The notes below the pieces were generated by a model that was not told the origin of the DNA, made no database searches, and worked only from the letters and a program-made list of their open reading frames with translations. The position numbers were made by a program, and so were the translations under genes. Positions 8,034 to 15,907 of a DNA stretch of 64,000 nucleotides are shown here, in pieces. Source of the stretch: Ferdinandcohnia salidurans (GTDB lineage: Bacteria > Bacillota > Bacilli > Bacillales > Bacillaceae_L); assembly GCF_042680725.1 (NCBI RefSeq), contig NZ_JBHUEK010000034.1:1-64000 (forward strand). The letters run 5' to 3'. Within the stretch, counting starts at the first letter, position 1; every line of letters begins with the position of its first letter.

Positions 8034-9272
8034 TTAAAATTGGTTCTTTAGACTTACGAGTGCGCCGTCGAGGTTTGCTTTAATCGCATCCTCTTTCTTA
8101 TTAAGATGCTCACCAATATAGGCAAGAAGTTCATTATCGAAGGCTAAACCACTTGCAAATTGACGTTTTACAAAGCGCTCCGCTTCTTCAAACGTTGAAA
8201 ACTTTGCATCGAGTGTTTTCTTGTCGTGGTGAATAACCCAACGAACATCCTTTTTAAAGATAAAGGACTTTTCCCCTTTTCGATTCACAAACAGCGTCCC
8301 ATTATCATTCTCTTTGAGATTGAGTTGGTTTTCAGGTGCATCATGGCGAATTGCATATAATGGGAATGTATTTTTGACAAAAAGCTCAAATGCTGTATCG
8401 CCAAGTGAACATCCTGATGCTTTCGGATGCCCTCCACCACCAAATCGCTTCGCAAATTCAGATACATCGACCTCATCATATATGGTACGAAGTCCAATCT
8501 TTTTCGTGCCAACATTTAGTATCGCAATTAAATCAAGATGTGGATTTAGCTTTCCAAGTGCATTGCCAAGTTCAGAAATGTATTGTTCCCCATGAACAAC
8601 TCCCACACAATAATCTTCAATGAAGGTTTGCACCATTTGTCTATTTTTCGAGTTAATATATCGTTCGATTTTCTTATCTTCCGTATCTAAAAGAAATTCT
8701 TCCGCTTCCGTTAACTTGAAGGTATCTTGATTGGTTTGAAGTCGTTCTAGCATCTTCGTTTCAAACTCTTCAATTCCAATAATAAAAAATAAATCATTTA
8801 AGCGTTTCGCTTCTACTCGATTTTCAGTTTCCCATTCCCATGTATCATATAGTCTTACAAGCTCAATAAATGCCTCTAAGCCAGTATGTTTTTGGATGAG
8901 GTTCTTCTCAAGAAGAAATTCATAATAGAGTGAGGTTGCACACGTTTTCTTACCTGACTCATATTCAGCCTGTACAAATCCCCAGTCATACTTGTTAAAA
9001 TGCATGGCTGTTTTATGATGGTCAACCATTTGTATGTAATGACCCGCCTTATGACGTTTTTCCAATGCTTTTTCGTTTTTATCATTCACTGCAAGATCCG
9101 TTATGTATACTTTTGCTTGATGGTGTTCCGGGTTTTCAATATATTTTTCCACGCGCTCGTTTAAGTTTCGGTAAGAGCAATAGGAGACATCAACCTCAGC
9201 ACCAAATGCCAGTTTGGCAACAAGTCCACATCCTACTCCGTCTAAATCACTATCTGAAAATAACTTTATCAA
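8034..9272 (-). CDS. nrnB: Oligoribonuclease (nanoRNase) NrnB, DHH family
   Basis: A 412-residue DHH-family phosphoesterase matching B. subtilis NrnB (YngD) along its length. It degrades 2-5 nt RNAs to mononucleotides. Motifs are SDSDLDGVGCG (residues 6-16, metal-binding Asp), ITDLAV, VDHHKTA (the DHH motif), and the DHHA1 motif GGGGHPKASG (about 280). It starts with TTG, 7 nt after GGGGGA, since no in-frame ATG precedes the essential first strand. The gene is monocistronic and is followed by the toxin locus. Confidence 0.93.
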   Translation of the reverse strand: MIKLFSDSDLDGVGCGLVAKLAFGAEVDVSYCSYRNLNERVEKYIENPEHHQAKVYITDLAVNDKNEKALEKRHKAGHYIQMVDHHKTAMHFNKYDWGFVQAEYESGKKTCATSLYYEFLLEKNLIQKHTGLEAFIELVRLYDTWEWETENRVEAKRLNDLFFIIGIEEFETKMLERLQTNQDTFKLTEAEEFLLDTEDKKIERYINSKNRQMVQTFIEDYCVGVVHGEQYISELGNALGKLNPHLDLIAILNVGTKKIGLRTIYDEVDVSEFAKRFGGGGHPKASGCSLGDTAFELFVKNTFPLYAIRHDAPENQLNLKENDNGTLFVNRKGEKSFIFKKDVRWVIHHDKKTLDAKFSTFEEAERFVKRQFASGLAFDNELLAYIGEHLNKKEDAIKANLDGALVSLKNQF

Positions 9273-9411
9273 GTCGGATTCCCCCTTTTACTCCTAGTTT
9301 CGATTAGATTTGCTATTTTCATACCCATTTACTACTTTACACTAAAAAAGAAAAAAGGACGAGTACTGGTTGTCAATTGAAGAATTTTTACCTACCATTA
9401 TGTCATTTTTG

Positions 9412-9420
9412 TGATATAAT
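9412..9420 (+). promoter_or_regulatory. Extended -10 promoter of the MATE gene
   Basis: TGATATAAT at 9412-9420 is a perfect extended -10 box about 38 nt before the ATG of the transporter. The -35 region is poor, as is common with extended -10 promoters. Confidence 0.6.
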
Positions 9421-9457
9421 CCATTAATCATCAAGGAAGGCAAAAGGAAATCGTTTT

Positions 9458-10822
9458 ATGAATCAAACATTTAATTTAAAAGAAAAAAATAAATTATTTT
9501 TTCATATCCTCTTTCCAATTCTGGCCACACAGATTGGTCTTAATCTCATAAATTTTGTGGACACGATGATGTCTGGTCGGGCTGGAGCAAACGACCTTGC
9601 AGGAGTTGCGATTGGTTCGAGTCTTTGGGTACCGGTGTACACGGGCTTGTCGGGGATACTAGTAGCGATGACACCCATTATCGCTCAATATGTTGGAGCA
9701 AAACAAAGAAATAAGGTTCCATATTCCGTGATGCAAGGTGTTTACATCTCCGTTGTCATTGCAATAGTCGTTGCTTTAATTGGTGGATTTGTCCTTGACC
9801 CCATATTAGGACTTATGAATCTTGAAACCGAAGTTCGGGAAATAGCTAAGGAATATCTGATCGGACTTTCGTTTGGAATAGTTCCTCTTTTTGTTTATTC
9901 AGTATTGAGATCATTTATTGACGCACTGGGTCATACAAGGGTGACGATGATTATTACTCTCTCTTCGTTACCGATTAATGTATTGTTTAATTATCTGTTG
10001 ATTTTTGGAAAGTTCGGTTTTCCTCAATTAGGTGGTGCGGGTGCAGGTTATGCCACAGCCATTACCTATTGGCTGATTGTGTTTTTAGCCGTTTGGATTA
10101 TTTTAAGCCGTCCCCCATTTACTGAATATCGTGTTTTACGAAAACTTTACTCAATATCTTTTTCAAGTTGGGGCGAAATCTTAAAGCTCGGGTTGCCAAT
10201 TGGGTTTGCAATCTTTTTTGAAACAAGTATTTTCTCAGCCGTCACATTGTTAATGAGTGAATTTAATACGATTACGATTGCTGCCCACCAGGTCGCGATT
10301 AATTTTGCGAGTTTGCTATACATGATTCCTTTAAGTATTTCGATGGCACTTACAATCGTAGTCGGCTTTGAGGTCGGTGCGAAACGATTTAAGGATGCAA
10401 AACAATATAGTTTACTTGGCATTTGTATCGCTGTCGTCATGGCGCTTGTTTGTGCATTGATTATTCTTGTGTTTCAAGAGCCAATTGCAAAAATGTACTC
10501 AACAAATGCTGCAGTTATCGGATTAACGACACAATTTTTAGTATATGCGATATTCTTTCAGCTTTCAGATGCCATTGCAGCACCCATCCAAGGTGCACTA
10601 CGTGGCTATAAAGACGTAAACACAACTTTTGTGATGACACTTATCTCTTATTGGGTGATTGGTTTACCTGTAGGATATGTCTTGGCAAAATTTACAACGC
10701 TTGGTGCGTTCGGGTATTGGATTGGCTTGATTGTTGGATTAGCTGCCGGTGCTGTCACATTATCTGGTCGGTTGGTTATCGTACAGAAAAGAGCAGCACG
10801 GATAAAGTTAAGTGAAAAATGA
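9458..10822 (+). CDS. MATE-family cation/drug antiporter (YojI/NorM-like)
   Basis: A 454-residue, 12-segment membrane protein of the MATE family, which exports cationic drugs in exchange for sodium or protons. The first segment shows the family signature around FPILATQIG and INFVDTMMSG, and the pseudo-symmetric second half begins near residue 235 (LGLPIGFAIFFE). It closely resembles B. subtilis YojI. This fits the yoj gene context. It is transcribed alone from an extended -10 promoter and has its own terminator. The substrate cannot be deduced. Confidence 0.92.
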   Translation: MNQTFNLKEKNKLFFHILFPILATQIGLNLINFVDTMMSGRAGANDLAGVAIGSSLWVPVYTGLSGILVAMTPIIAQYVGAKQRNKVPYSVMQGVYISVVIAIVVALIGGFVLDPILGLMNLETEVREIAKEYLIGLSFGIVPLFVYSVLRSFIDALGHTRVTMIITLSSLPINVLFNYLLIFGKFGFPQLGGAGAGYATAITYWLIVFLAVWIILSRPPFTEYRVLRKLYSISFSSWGEILKLGLPIGFAIFFETSIFSAVTLLMSEFNTITIAAHQVAINFASLLYMIPLSISMALTIVVGFEVGAKRFKDAKQYSLLGICIAVVMALVCALIILVFQEPIAKMYSTNAAVIGLTTQFLVYAIFFQLSDAIAAPIQGALRGYKDVNTTFVMTLISYWVIGLPVGYVLAKFTTLGAFGYWIGLIVGLAAGAVTLSGRLVIVQKRAARIKLSEK

Positions 10823-10825
10823 TGT

Positions 10826-10853
10826 AAACCAGCCTTTTGCGGGCTGGTTTTTT
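10826..10853 (+). terminator. Terminator of the MATE gene
   Basis: AAACCAGCC (10826-10834) pairs with GGGCTGGTTT (10841-10850) and is followed by TTT on the plus strand. It also lies just past the nfo stop. Confidence 0.85.
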
Positions 10854-10854
10854 G

Positions 10855-11694
10855 TTATGAATAGATACCCATCATCTCATTCAAAAACTTAATTTCATCC
10901 TCATGGGAAAAATGATTCTCGTGTGGTGTTTCGAGTACAAACGGGATATCACCAAACACGGAACTCGATAATAATTCTTTGATTTGATCTATTTTTATCT
11001 CTCCATAGGGAATATTGGCATGTCGGTCTTTCATAGATCTGGTTGGGTAGGCTGAATTGTTTAAATGAACCGCTTTTAAATGTTCAAAATAACCGAGTTC
11101 AGTCCCTTTTGCTTCAACCTCAGCCCAATTGTCTCCATCCCAAACACCGCTTGCGAATACATGGCAAGTATCTAAACAAAAACCGATTTTCTCAGGAAAC
11201 TCTGTAAGCTGCCTTACTTGGACAAGCTCTTCAAGCATTGTTCCAGTTGGCCCACTTTTACCGGCATTATTTTCTAATAAAAGCAATGCTTCACCATCCC
11301 ACTTCGACAGAACGTCATTGAAGGTTCCAATCATCCGCTGATAGCCTTCTAGAGGGTCTGTAGCATTTTTCAACACACCAAAATGAACAACCACACCAAT
11401 CGACCCGCATTCATTTGCAATCTCCAAATCATTTAATAACGAGTCCTTAACAAGCTCAATTTGCCCTTCATCCGCAACTAAATTGGTTGGATATGGTGTA
11501 TGGGCAATGGTTTGGATATGATGCTCTATACAAAACTTCGCACATTCTTGTGCATCATGAATATTATATTCTTTAACAGACAGGCTTCGTGGATTTTTTG
11601 GAAAGTATTGAAAGGCTCTTGCCCCAATTTTTTGAGCATGTTGGGCGGCCCCTAAATACCCTTCCCTAATACTAATATGACTACCAAATCTCAT
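10855..11694 (-). CDS. nfo: Deoxyribonuclease IV (AP endonuclease, family 2)
   Basis: A 279-residue TIM-barrel AP endonuclease that cleaves 5' to abasic sites in base excision repair. Metal-binding motifs of the endonuclease IV family are visible: HTPYPTNL, VVHFG, LLLENNAG, GFCLDTCHVFASG, VHLNNS, and a terminal FVLETPH. Length matches the family. The ATG at 11694 follows ATAGGAGA at 8 nt; a longer frame to 11754 adds a non-conserved leader. It is the only gene in its transcript. A Bacillus genome usually has YqfS as well; whether this is the main enzyme or a paralogue cannot be told here. Confidence 0.93.
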   Translation of the reverse strand: MRFGSHISIREGYLGAAQHAQKIGARAFQYFPKNPRSLSVKEYNIHDAQECAKFCIEHHIQTIAHTPYPTNLVADEGQIELVKDSLLNDLEIANECGSIGVVVHFGVLKNATDPLEGYQRMIGTFNDVLSKWDGEALLLLENNAGKSGPTGTMLEELVQVRQLTEFPEKIGFCLDTCHVFASGVWDGDNWAEVEAKGTELGYFEHLKAVHLNNSAYPTRSMKDRHANIPYGEIKIDQIKELLSSSVFGDIPFVLETPHENHFSHEDEIKFLNEMMGIYS

Positions 11695-11786
11695 GATTTC
11701 GTCTCCTATCCTACATATACAGTTAGTTTTTCTATCAGAGTAGGAACTATTCAATTAATGGACATACTAGTTTTGAGGTGATAAAA

Positions 11787-11915
11787 ATGGAAGACTTTAC
11801 ATCAAAAGACGAGACGGTACAAAATAAGTCAATCGAAGAATTAGAAGAGGAAATGGGTTTATACATTGTATCACCAGAAAAAATTAATTCTATATTTGAA
11901 GACGAAGAGCAATGA
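11787..11915 (+). CDS. Small acidic protein
   Basis: A 42-residue, very acidic protein (about a third Asp/Glu) with no recognised domain. The coding call rests on a good ribosome binding site (GAGGTGAT, 5 nt before the ATG), an isolated gene position and a terminator directly after the stop. It is too short for family assignment. Confidence 0.6.
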   Translation: MEDFTSKDETVQNKSIEELEEEMGLYIVSPEKINSIFEDEEQ

Positions 11916-11916
11916 A

Positions 11917-11944
11917 AAAAGAGCGAAATCCAAATCGCTCTTTT
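11917..11944 (+). terminator. Terminator of the small acidic gene
   Basis: AAAAGAGCGA (11917-11926) pairs perfectly with TCGCTCTTTT (11935-11944), with an 8-nt loop. It can act in both directions. Confidence 0.82.
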
Positions 11945-11961
11945 GTTCATTATCTATTTAT

Positions 11962-12147
11962 TTAATGAAAATACGACCATAGACTTGTAGCTCTCCAGAC
12001 AATGGCAAACGAACATAAACTTATACATGTTCCACTAAGTATTTTGGCTACTCTTTTATGTGTTCCTTTATAAATGGAGTGTGCGAAGGTAAATGCAAAA
12101 ATCAAAAATAAAATGACTGAAATCTCCATATACATATTCATCTCCAT
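11962..12147 (-). CDS. Small membrane protein, two segments
   Basis: A 61-residue protein with two hydrophobic segments (about 8-23 and 36-52) joined by a basic loop (YKGTHKRVAK). A ribosome binding site AAGGGG lies 7 nt before the ATG. I do not recognise the family. It converges on the terminator at 11917-11944. Confidence 0.6.
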   Translation of the reverse strand: MEMNMYMEISVILFLIFAFTFAHSIYKGTHKRVAKILSGTCISLCSFAIVWRATSLWSYFH

Positions 12148-12279
12148 AAAAATACCCCTTTCAAACTAGATATGCTGAGATATTTTGACGAGTCTCTCTT
12201 ATTACCATCAGATTATAAAGGAAACTCAGGAGTTGTACAACGGAAATTAGTACTAATTGTAAATATTTTCTTGTTTTGT

Positions 12280-12564
12280 TTACAATTTCTTCACATTTTC
12301 CATTTCCTCAAGATAAACATGCTGCAGGCTAAGCTTTTCTTCAATCGTTAGACTGGAGTCGAAAATTCGTCTACTAGCCATGAAAAATTTTTCATACGGA
12401 GTTTTACGAAGTCTTGGATGGGTCAATTCATCTAGTAAATCCCTTCGAATTGTCGAACGCAGAATGTCTTCACTGCTCAAATCCTTTTGCCAAAGCCGAC
12501 GATTCATCCAAAGGGACTGATATGCTTTTAAAAGTTGATCAAAATTAACAGGATCCATTTTCAT
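12280..12564 (-). CDS. Uncharacterised helical protein downstream of bshB2
   Basis: A 94-residue, helix-rich soluble protein with conserved-looking aromatic and basic patches (YQSLWMNRRLWQKDL, PRLRKTPYEKFF). I do not recognise the family. AAAGGAG lies directly upstream of the ATG. It follows bshB2 by about 50 nt, separated by a hairpin at 12583-12606 that lacks a T-run, so it is probably co-transcribed with yojF-bshB2. Confidence 0.65.
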   Translation of the reverse strand: MKMDPVNFDQLLKAYQSLWMNRRLWQKDLSSEDILRSTIRRDLLDELTHPRLRKTPYEKFFMASRRIFDSSLTIEEKLSLQHVYLEEMENVKKL

Positions 12565-12613
12565 ATAGCTCCTTTTACACCCAAGAGCCCATCAAAAGTT
12601 GGGCTCTAAGTAC

Positions 12614-13279
12614 TTAATCGTCAAACTTATATGTCCAATATACTTCTGTTCGAAGCCACTCAATAATTTCATTGTCACTGTCATCAATCTTTTGGAGAAG
12701 ATTTCCCATCAAGCCTTCTGTTTGGGAACGATGTGCTTTTAATGTCGCAATCTTCTTGTCTAAAACTTCACTTACATCAAACTCAACATCATGTTCACCG
12801 ATTTTTTCAACACGGTCATGGGTAATTGCTTTGCAGTATACGGTCGGTCTATTTTCTTTTGGAATACGTTTAACCGCACGAATGGTTGCTTCTCCTGTCG
12901 CATCATGGTCAGGATGGACACCATGTCCAGGATAGAAGGTAATAACAAGGGATGGATTTACTTCCTTGATGATTTCCTCAATTGTGTCTGCGATTCTTTC
13001 TGGATCTAAGAATTCCAATGTCTTATCACGATACCCTAGCATCCGGAGATCGGTTATACCACATGCTTTACAAGCTTCTCTCAGTTCTTTTTTGCGAATC
13101 TCTGGTAAGGTTTCTCTCGTTGCAAAAAACGGATTCCCTAAATTTCTGCCCATTTCCCCAAGGGTTAGGCAGGCATATGTAACAGGAACCCCTTTTTCTG
13201 TATTTAAACTAATTAATCCTGAAACTCCAAATGCTTCATCATCTGGATGTGGTAATACAATTAAAATATGTCGCTCCAT
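12614..13279 (-). CDS. bshB2: Bacillithiol biosynthesis deacetylase BshB2
   Basis: A 221-residue LmbE-family zinc deacetylase that converts GlcNAc-malate to GlcN-malate, the second step of bacillithiol synthesis. The zinc motif PHPDDEAFG (residues 10-18) and the distal HPDHDATG are present. It matches B. subtilis BshB2 (YojG) in length and sequence and keeps the same neighbour, yojF, 45 nt upstream. The ribosome binding site is AAAGGAG. Confidence 0.95.
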   Translation of the reverse strand: MERHILIVLPHPDDEAFGVSGLISLNTEKGVPVTYACLTLGEMGRNLGNPFFATRETLPEIRKKELREACKACGITDLRMLGYRDKTLEFLDPERIADTIEEIIKEVNPSLVITFYPGHGVHPDHDATGEATIRAVKRIPKENRPTVYCKAITHDRVEKIGEHDVEFDVSEVLDKKIATLKAHRSQTEGLMGNLLQKIDDSDNEIIEWLRTEVYWTYKFDD

Positions 13280-13324
13280 TTTACTACTCCTTTTATTAAA
13301 ATATGCCGTTGTAGTTCGAAAACT

Positions 13325-13669
13325 CTAGAATGGGGTTGTGCTAATTTGAAGCGCAACTGCAAGTTTTCCTTCCTCATCATGACCTGCTAGTAATAAACGG
13401 TCCTTCTCGTCTAGCTCCCAATCTGTTAATCCTTCTGCATAAATCCAACCGATATCCATCTTAAGGCCTACACGGTACGGATCATTTCCAACGATTTTTC
13501 CTTCTGTAAACGTAACAAGGGCATTTCGAATAAATGCACCAGCTGATGTTTTTTTAGCGCCAGAATGTACAGCATATGCGCCATTTGTGGTTTCAAGGTG
13601 AATATAAACGTTTTGATTGGCAAAACGGTTGATTAAGTCCTGTACGTCTTCTTTATTAATGGGTTTCAA
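13325..13669 (-). CDS. yojF: YojF family protein (DUF1806)
   Basis: A 114-residue protein of the YojF family, always found next to bshB2 in Bacillus and of unknown biochemical role. The conserved core VYIHLETTNGAYA and GPYRVGLK-like stretch (NDPYRVGLKMDIGWIYAEGLT) is intact. The TTG at 13669 gives an N-terminus MKPINKEDVQ that aligns with B. subtilis MKAIIKEDVQ and lies 8 nt after GGAGG; the longer frame begins inside the ribosome binding site. It probably forms a two- or three-gene operon with bshB2. Confidence 0.9.
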   Translation of the reverse strand: MKPINKEDVQDLINRFANQNVYIHLETTNGAYAVHSGAKKTSAGAFIRNALVTFTEGKIVGNDPYRVGLKMDIGWIYAEGLTDWELDEKDRLLLAGHDEEGKLAVALQISTTPF

Positions 13670-13846
13670 ATGTGAATCCTCCAAACTCTATATAAATATG
13701 TAATCATATATAAATATTAACGATTTTATCAATAAAATTCCAATAATGCGAACTGCAAAATCAAATTAATAGCAATCCCTTGAAAAGATGGTATGATTTT
13801 CTAGGTATTGGACATATTACGTATATGAAGAAGGTGGTGAACAAAA

Positions 13847-14080
13847 TTGGCAAGAGAAAACCTTGAACTAGTAAATAATATGGAATTTGGTATCACTTCG
13901 AAATTCGTTCCGAATTTATGTGAAGCAAAAACGTTAAAAGTTGTTGAGATAAATCATACCTCTGTTCGAATTGAACTCGAATCAAAGCAAAAAGGGGTCT
14001 TCCCACTTTCCCATTTTCAATACTTAATTCGTCATGGGGCATTAGTTCTATCAAAGGATGAGGACGAAGAAACAGCGTAA
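13847..14080 (+). CDS. Small uncharacterised protein
   Basis: A 77-residue soluble protein, predicted beta-rich in the centre (LKVVEINHTSVRIELES) with an acidic C-terminus (SKDEDEETA). I do not recognise it. It starts with TTG, 6 nt after AAGGTGGTGA. It is followed directly by the structured repeat at 14084. Confidence 0.62.
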   Translation: MARENLELVNNMEFGITSKFVPNLCEAKTLKVVEINHTSVRIELESKQKGVFPLSHFQYLIRHGALVLSKDEDEETA

Positions 14081-14083
14081 ATT

Positions 14084-14313
14084 AAATACGCCTTGGCGTA
14101 TTTGCGCCCAGATTTTTTAGGCCCACACGAGGTGGGTCACAAAGACGTTGCCACAGGAAGTGGCGTACTTAGTCTTTGATCTTAAGCTCGAAAACTTTCC
14201 ATTGAAAATCTGTGGCATCCGCCGGAGGCTTTTAACTTTATTCAGTTTCAGGTGTAACACAAAAAAATATATTCTTCCTCCATAAATATCTGGACAATTG
14301 CTGAATAAAGTTA
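14084..14313. repeat. Structured intergenic repeat, copy A (with insert)
   Basis: Conserved blocks shared with copy B at 18161-18291: ACGCCTTGGCGTATTTG near the left end, a GCCC-GATTTTTT block, a centre with GCTCGAAAA and TTGAAAATC, then GTGGCATCCGCCGGAGGC and AACTTTATTCAG. Copy A carries an extra segment (about 14120-14185) that folds on its own (CCCAC/GTGGG and a nested GCCAC/GTGGC inside AAAGAC/GTCTTT). The terminal ACTTTATTCAG pairs with CTGAATAAAGT at about 14300-14312. Non-coding. Confidence 0.75.
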
Positions 14314-14342
14314 AAACAACCATCTAAATTGATGGTTGTTTT
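14313..14342 (-). terminator. Terminator of the HPr gene
   Basis: AAAACAACCATC (14313-14324) pairs with GATGGTTGTTTT (14331-14342), a 12-bp stem with a 6-nt loop. It ends in T-runs on both strands. Confidence 0.85.
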
Positions 14343-14348
14343 TATTAG

Positions 14349-14615
14349 TTATTCACCTAAGTTTTCTTCTTTTAATACAGACTCAATTCCTTCTAATGCT
14401 GCATCTGCATCATTACCTTCTGCTTGAATCTCGATTTGTGAACCTTTTGGTACACCTAAAGACATTACACCCATAATTGATTTAAGGTTTACAGATTTAC
14501 CGTTGAAAGTAAGTGTAATTTCTGATTGAAATTGACTTGCTTTATGTACGAGCTTTGTAGCCGGTCTTGCATGTAAGCCAGCGTCACTAGTAATTGTAAA
14601 TGTTTTTTCTGCCAT
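14349..14615 (-). CDS. ptsH: Phosphocarrier protein HPr
   Basis: An 88-residue HPr, the phosphate carrier between enzyme I and PTS permeases and, when phosphorylated on Ser46, the co-effector of CcpA. His15 is present in GLHARPAT, which rules out Crh (Gln there), and Ser46 is present in KSIMGVMSLG. It closely resembles B. subtilis PtsH. Unusually for Bacillus there is no ptsI next to it: a terminator follows and fpg lies upstream. It may be the only HPr, split from ptsI, or an extra copy. Confidence 0.95.
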   Translation of the reverse strand: MAEKTFTITSDAGLHARPATKLVHKASQFQSEITLTFNGKSVNLKSIMGVMSLGVPKGSQIEIQAEGNDADAALEGIESVLKEENLGE

Positions 14616-14689
14616 AAAAAATCCCTCTTTCTATTATTGACTCATATATAGAATAGCCATTAACCTATAGGATAATCAAGTGTATTTTT

Positions 14690-15499
14690 TTAGATTTGGC
14701 AATTTGCACAGAAAAATGTTTTCCTGGATGACACTTCTTTCTTCTTAATTACGGAACCACAACGAACACATGATTCACCTTCTCGGTCATATACCTTACA
14801 TTTCTCATCATAACCGCCAGTTAAGTAATCACCCTTAAAAAGTGGCTGCTCCATATATCCACCGAACCGAATAGCATCTTGAAATACAGAATGAATCGAT
14901 TGATACAATTTTTGAACTTGTGCCCCATCCAGTGTATCAAATGTTCTGGTTGGTAGAAGTTCTGCAGCAAAGCAAATTTCATCAGAGTAACAATTGCCAA
15001 TTCCTGCGATAAAATCCTGATCGACAAGCGTTGTTTTAAGCATTCCTCTTTTGTTTTCAACTAATTTTTCAAAAGACTGAAGTGTAAAACCAGGTTGAAG
15101 AGGTTCTGGCCCTAAATCAGCTAATTCGGTTTTGACTTGGTCAGGCGTAAGTAGATGTAAGTAACCTAATCTCAATCCAATAAAACAAAGCTGATGTGAT
15201 GCAAATCGAAGAATCACTTGTTTTGTTCTTGAAATTGTATCGTTATCTGTTTCAATATACATCAAACCGCCAAGCATCAAATGAAGAAGTAATTTATTTC
15301 CGCTTTCAAGGTCAAAAATGAGATGCTTCCCTCTACGATGAATGTGAGTAATTTTATTTCCGACAAGTTCTTTAGTAAACTCAGAAACCGTGGTATTGAT
15401 TGATTTTTCACGATTTACTTCTACATCTTGAATGACATGGCTTGCTACTTTCAGTTGAAGGAGGTTCTTGTATGTTTCCATTTCTGGCAACTCAGGCAT
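14690..15499 (-). CDS. Fpg/Nei-family DNA glycosylase
   Basis: A 269-residue base excision repair glycosylase/AP lyase. The catalytic PELPEMET start (Pro2, Glu3), Lys58 in RRGKHL, the helix-two-turn-helix region with GIGNCYSDEICF, and a C-terminal zinc finger (CKVYD...CVRCG...FFCANC) are all visible. The ATG at 15499, preceded by GGAGGTGG, is essential because the catalytic proline must follow the initiator methionine. It is not next to polA, where the main Bacillus mutM sits, so this may be a paralogue with different lesion preference. Confidence 0.92.
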   Translation of the reverse strand: MPELPEMETYKNLLQLKVASHVIQDVEVNREKSINTTVSEFTKELVGNKITHIHRRGKHLIFDLESGNKLLLHLMLGGLMYIETDNDTISRTKQVILRFASHQLCFIGLRLGYLHLLTPDQVKTELADLGPEPLQPGFTLQSFEKLVENKRGMLKTTLVDQDFIAGIGNCYSDEICFAAELLPTRTFDTLDGAQVQKLYQSIHSVFQDAIRFGGYMEQPLFKGDYLTGGYDEKCKVYDREGESCVRCGSVIKKKEVSSRKTFFCANCQI

Positions 15500-15562
15500 T
15501 ATTCCACCTCCGATGATTGTTTTCATTTAGCTTAAACAATAAATGAATATTTCATGTATCTA

Positions 15563-15593
15563 AAAAAACCACGAAGGTGTGAGTCCTTCGTGG
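15563..15593 (-). terminator. Terminator after the small 15601 gene
   Basis: CCACGAAGG (15569-15577) pairs with CCTTCGTGG (15585-15593). On the minus strand the stem is followed by seven Ts. Confidence 0.9.
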
Positions 15594-15600
15594 CTTTTGA

Positions 15601-15840
15601 TTAGTGAAGTTTTGAAATTTCATTTTGGAGCTGTTTCGTGCGCTTTGCATTTCCTTCCGCGAAGTTTGCGAGTCTTTCTTTCAGTTCCTGATCATTATGA
15701 ACTCGTTCTGAGGTAATCAAATAGCGTCGCATCAGTTCAGACTCTGCAGTATAGGCTGCTTCTAGCACTTCCTTTAAAGCATTCTCTGTTAGCGCATCTT
15801 CACGATCATGATCCCGATCAAAATCCTTTTCATGATTCAT
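15601..15840 (-). CDS. Small helical protein, function unknown
   Basis: A 79-residue protein with a charged start (EKDFDRDHDRED) and two long helices (ALKEVLEAAYTAESELMRRY and the following LITSERVHNDQELKERLANF). The helical hairpin recalls ferritin-like or spore-coat-type bundles but I cannot assign it. The ATG at 15840 has AGAGGTGAT 5 nt upstream; longer readings overlap the preceding gene. It lies 67 nt after the amidohydrolase and may be in its operon. Confidence 0.7.
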   Translation of the reverse strand: MNHEKDFDRDHDREDALTENALKEVLEAAYTAESELMRRYLITSERVHNDQELKERLANFAEGNAKRTKQLQNEISKLH

Positions 15841-15907
15841 CAAAATCACCTCTATAAAAGTATCTGCTTTTTTTAAAGGAATATGATGATAAAGGTAAGG
15901 AAAAATT

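Noticed and set aside
14349..14615. Crh (catabolite repression HPr)
   Set aside because: Residue 15 is His, not Gln, so it is a true HPr.
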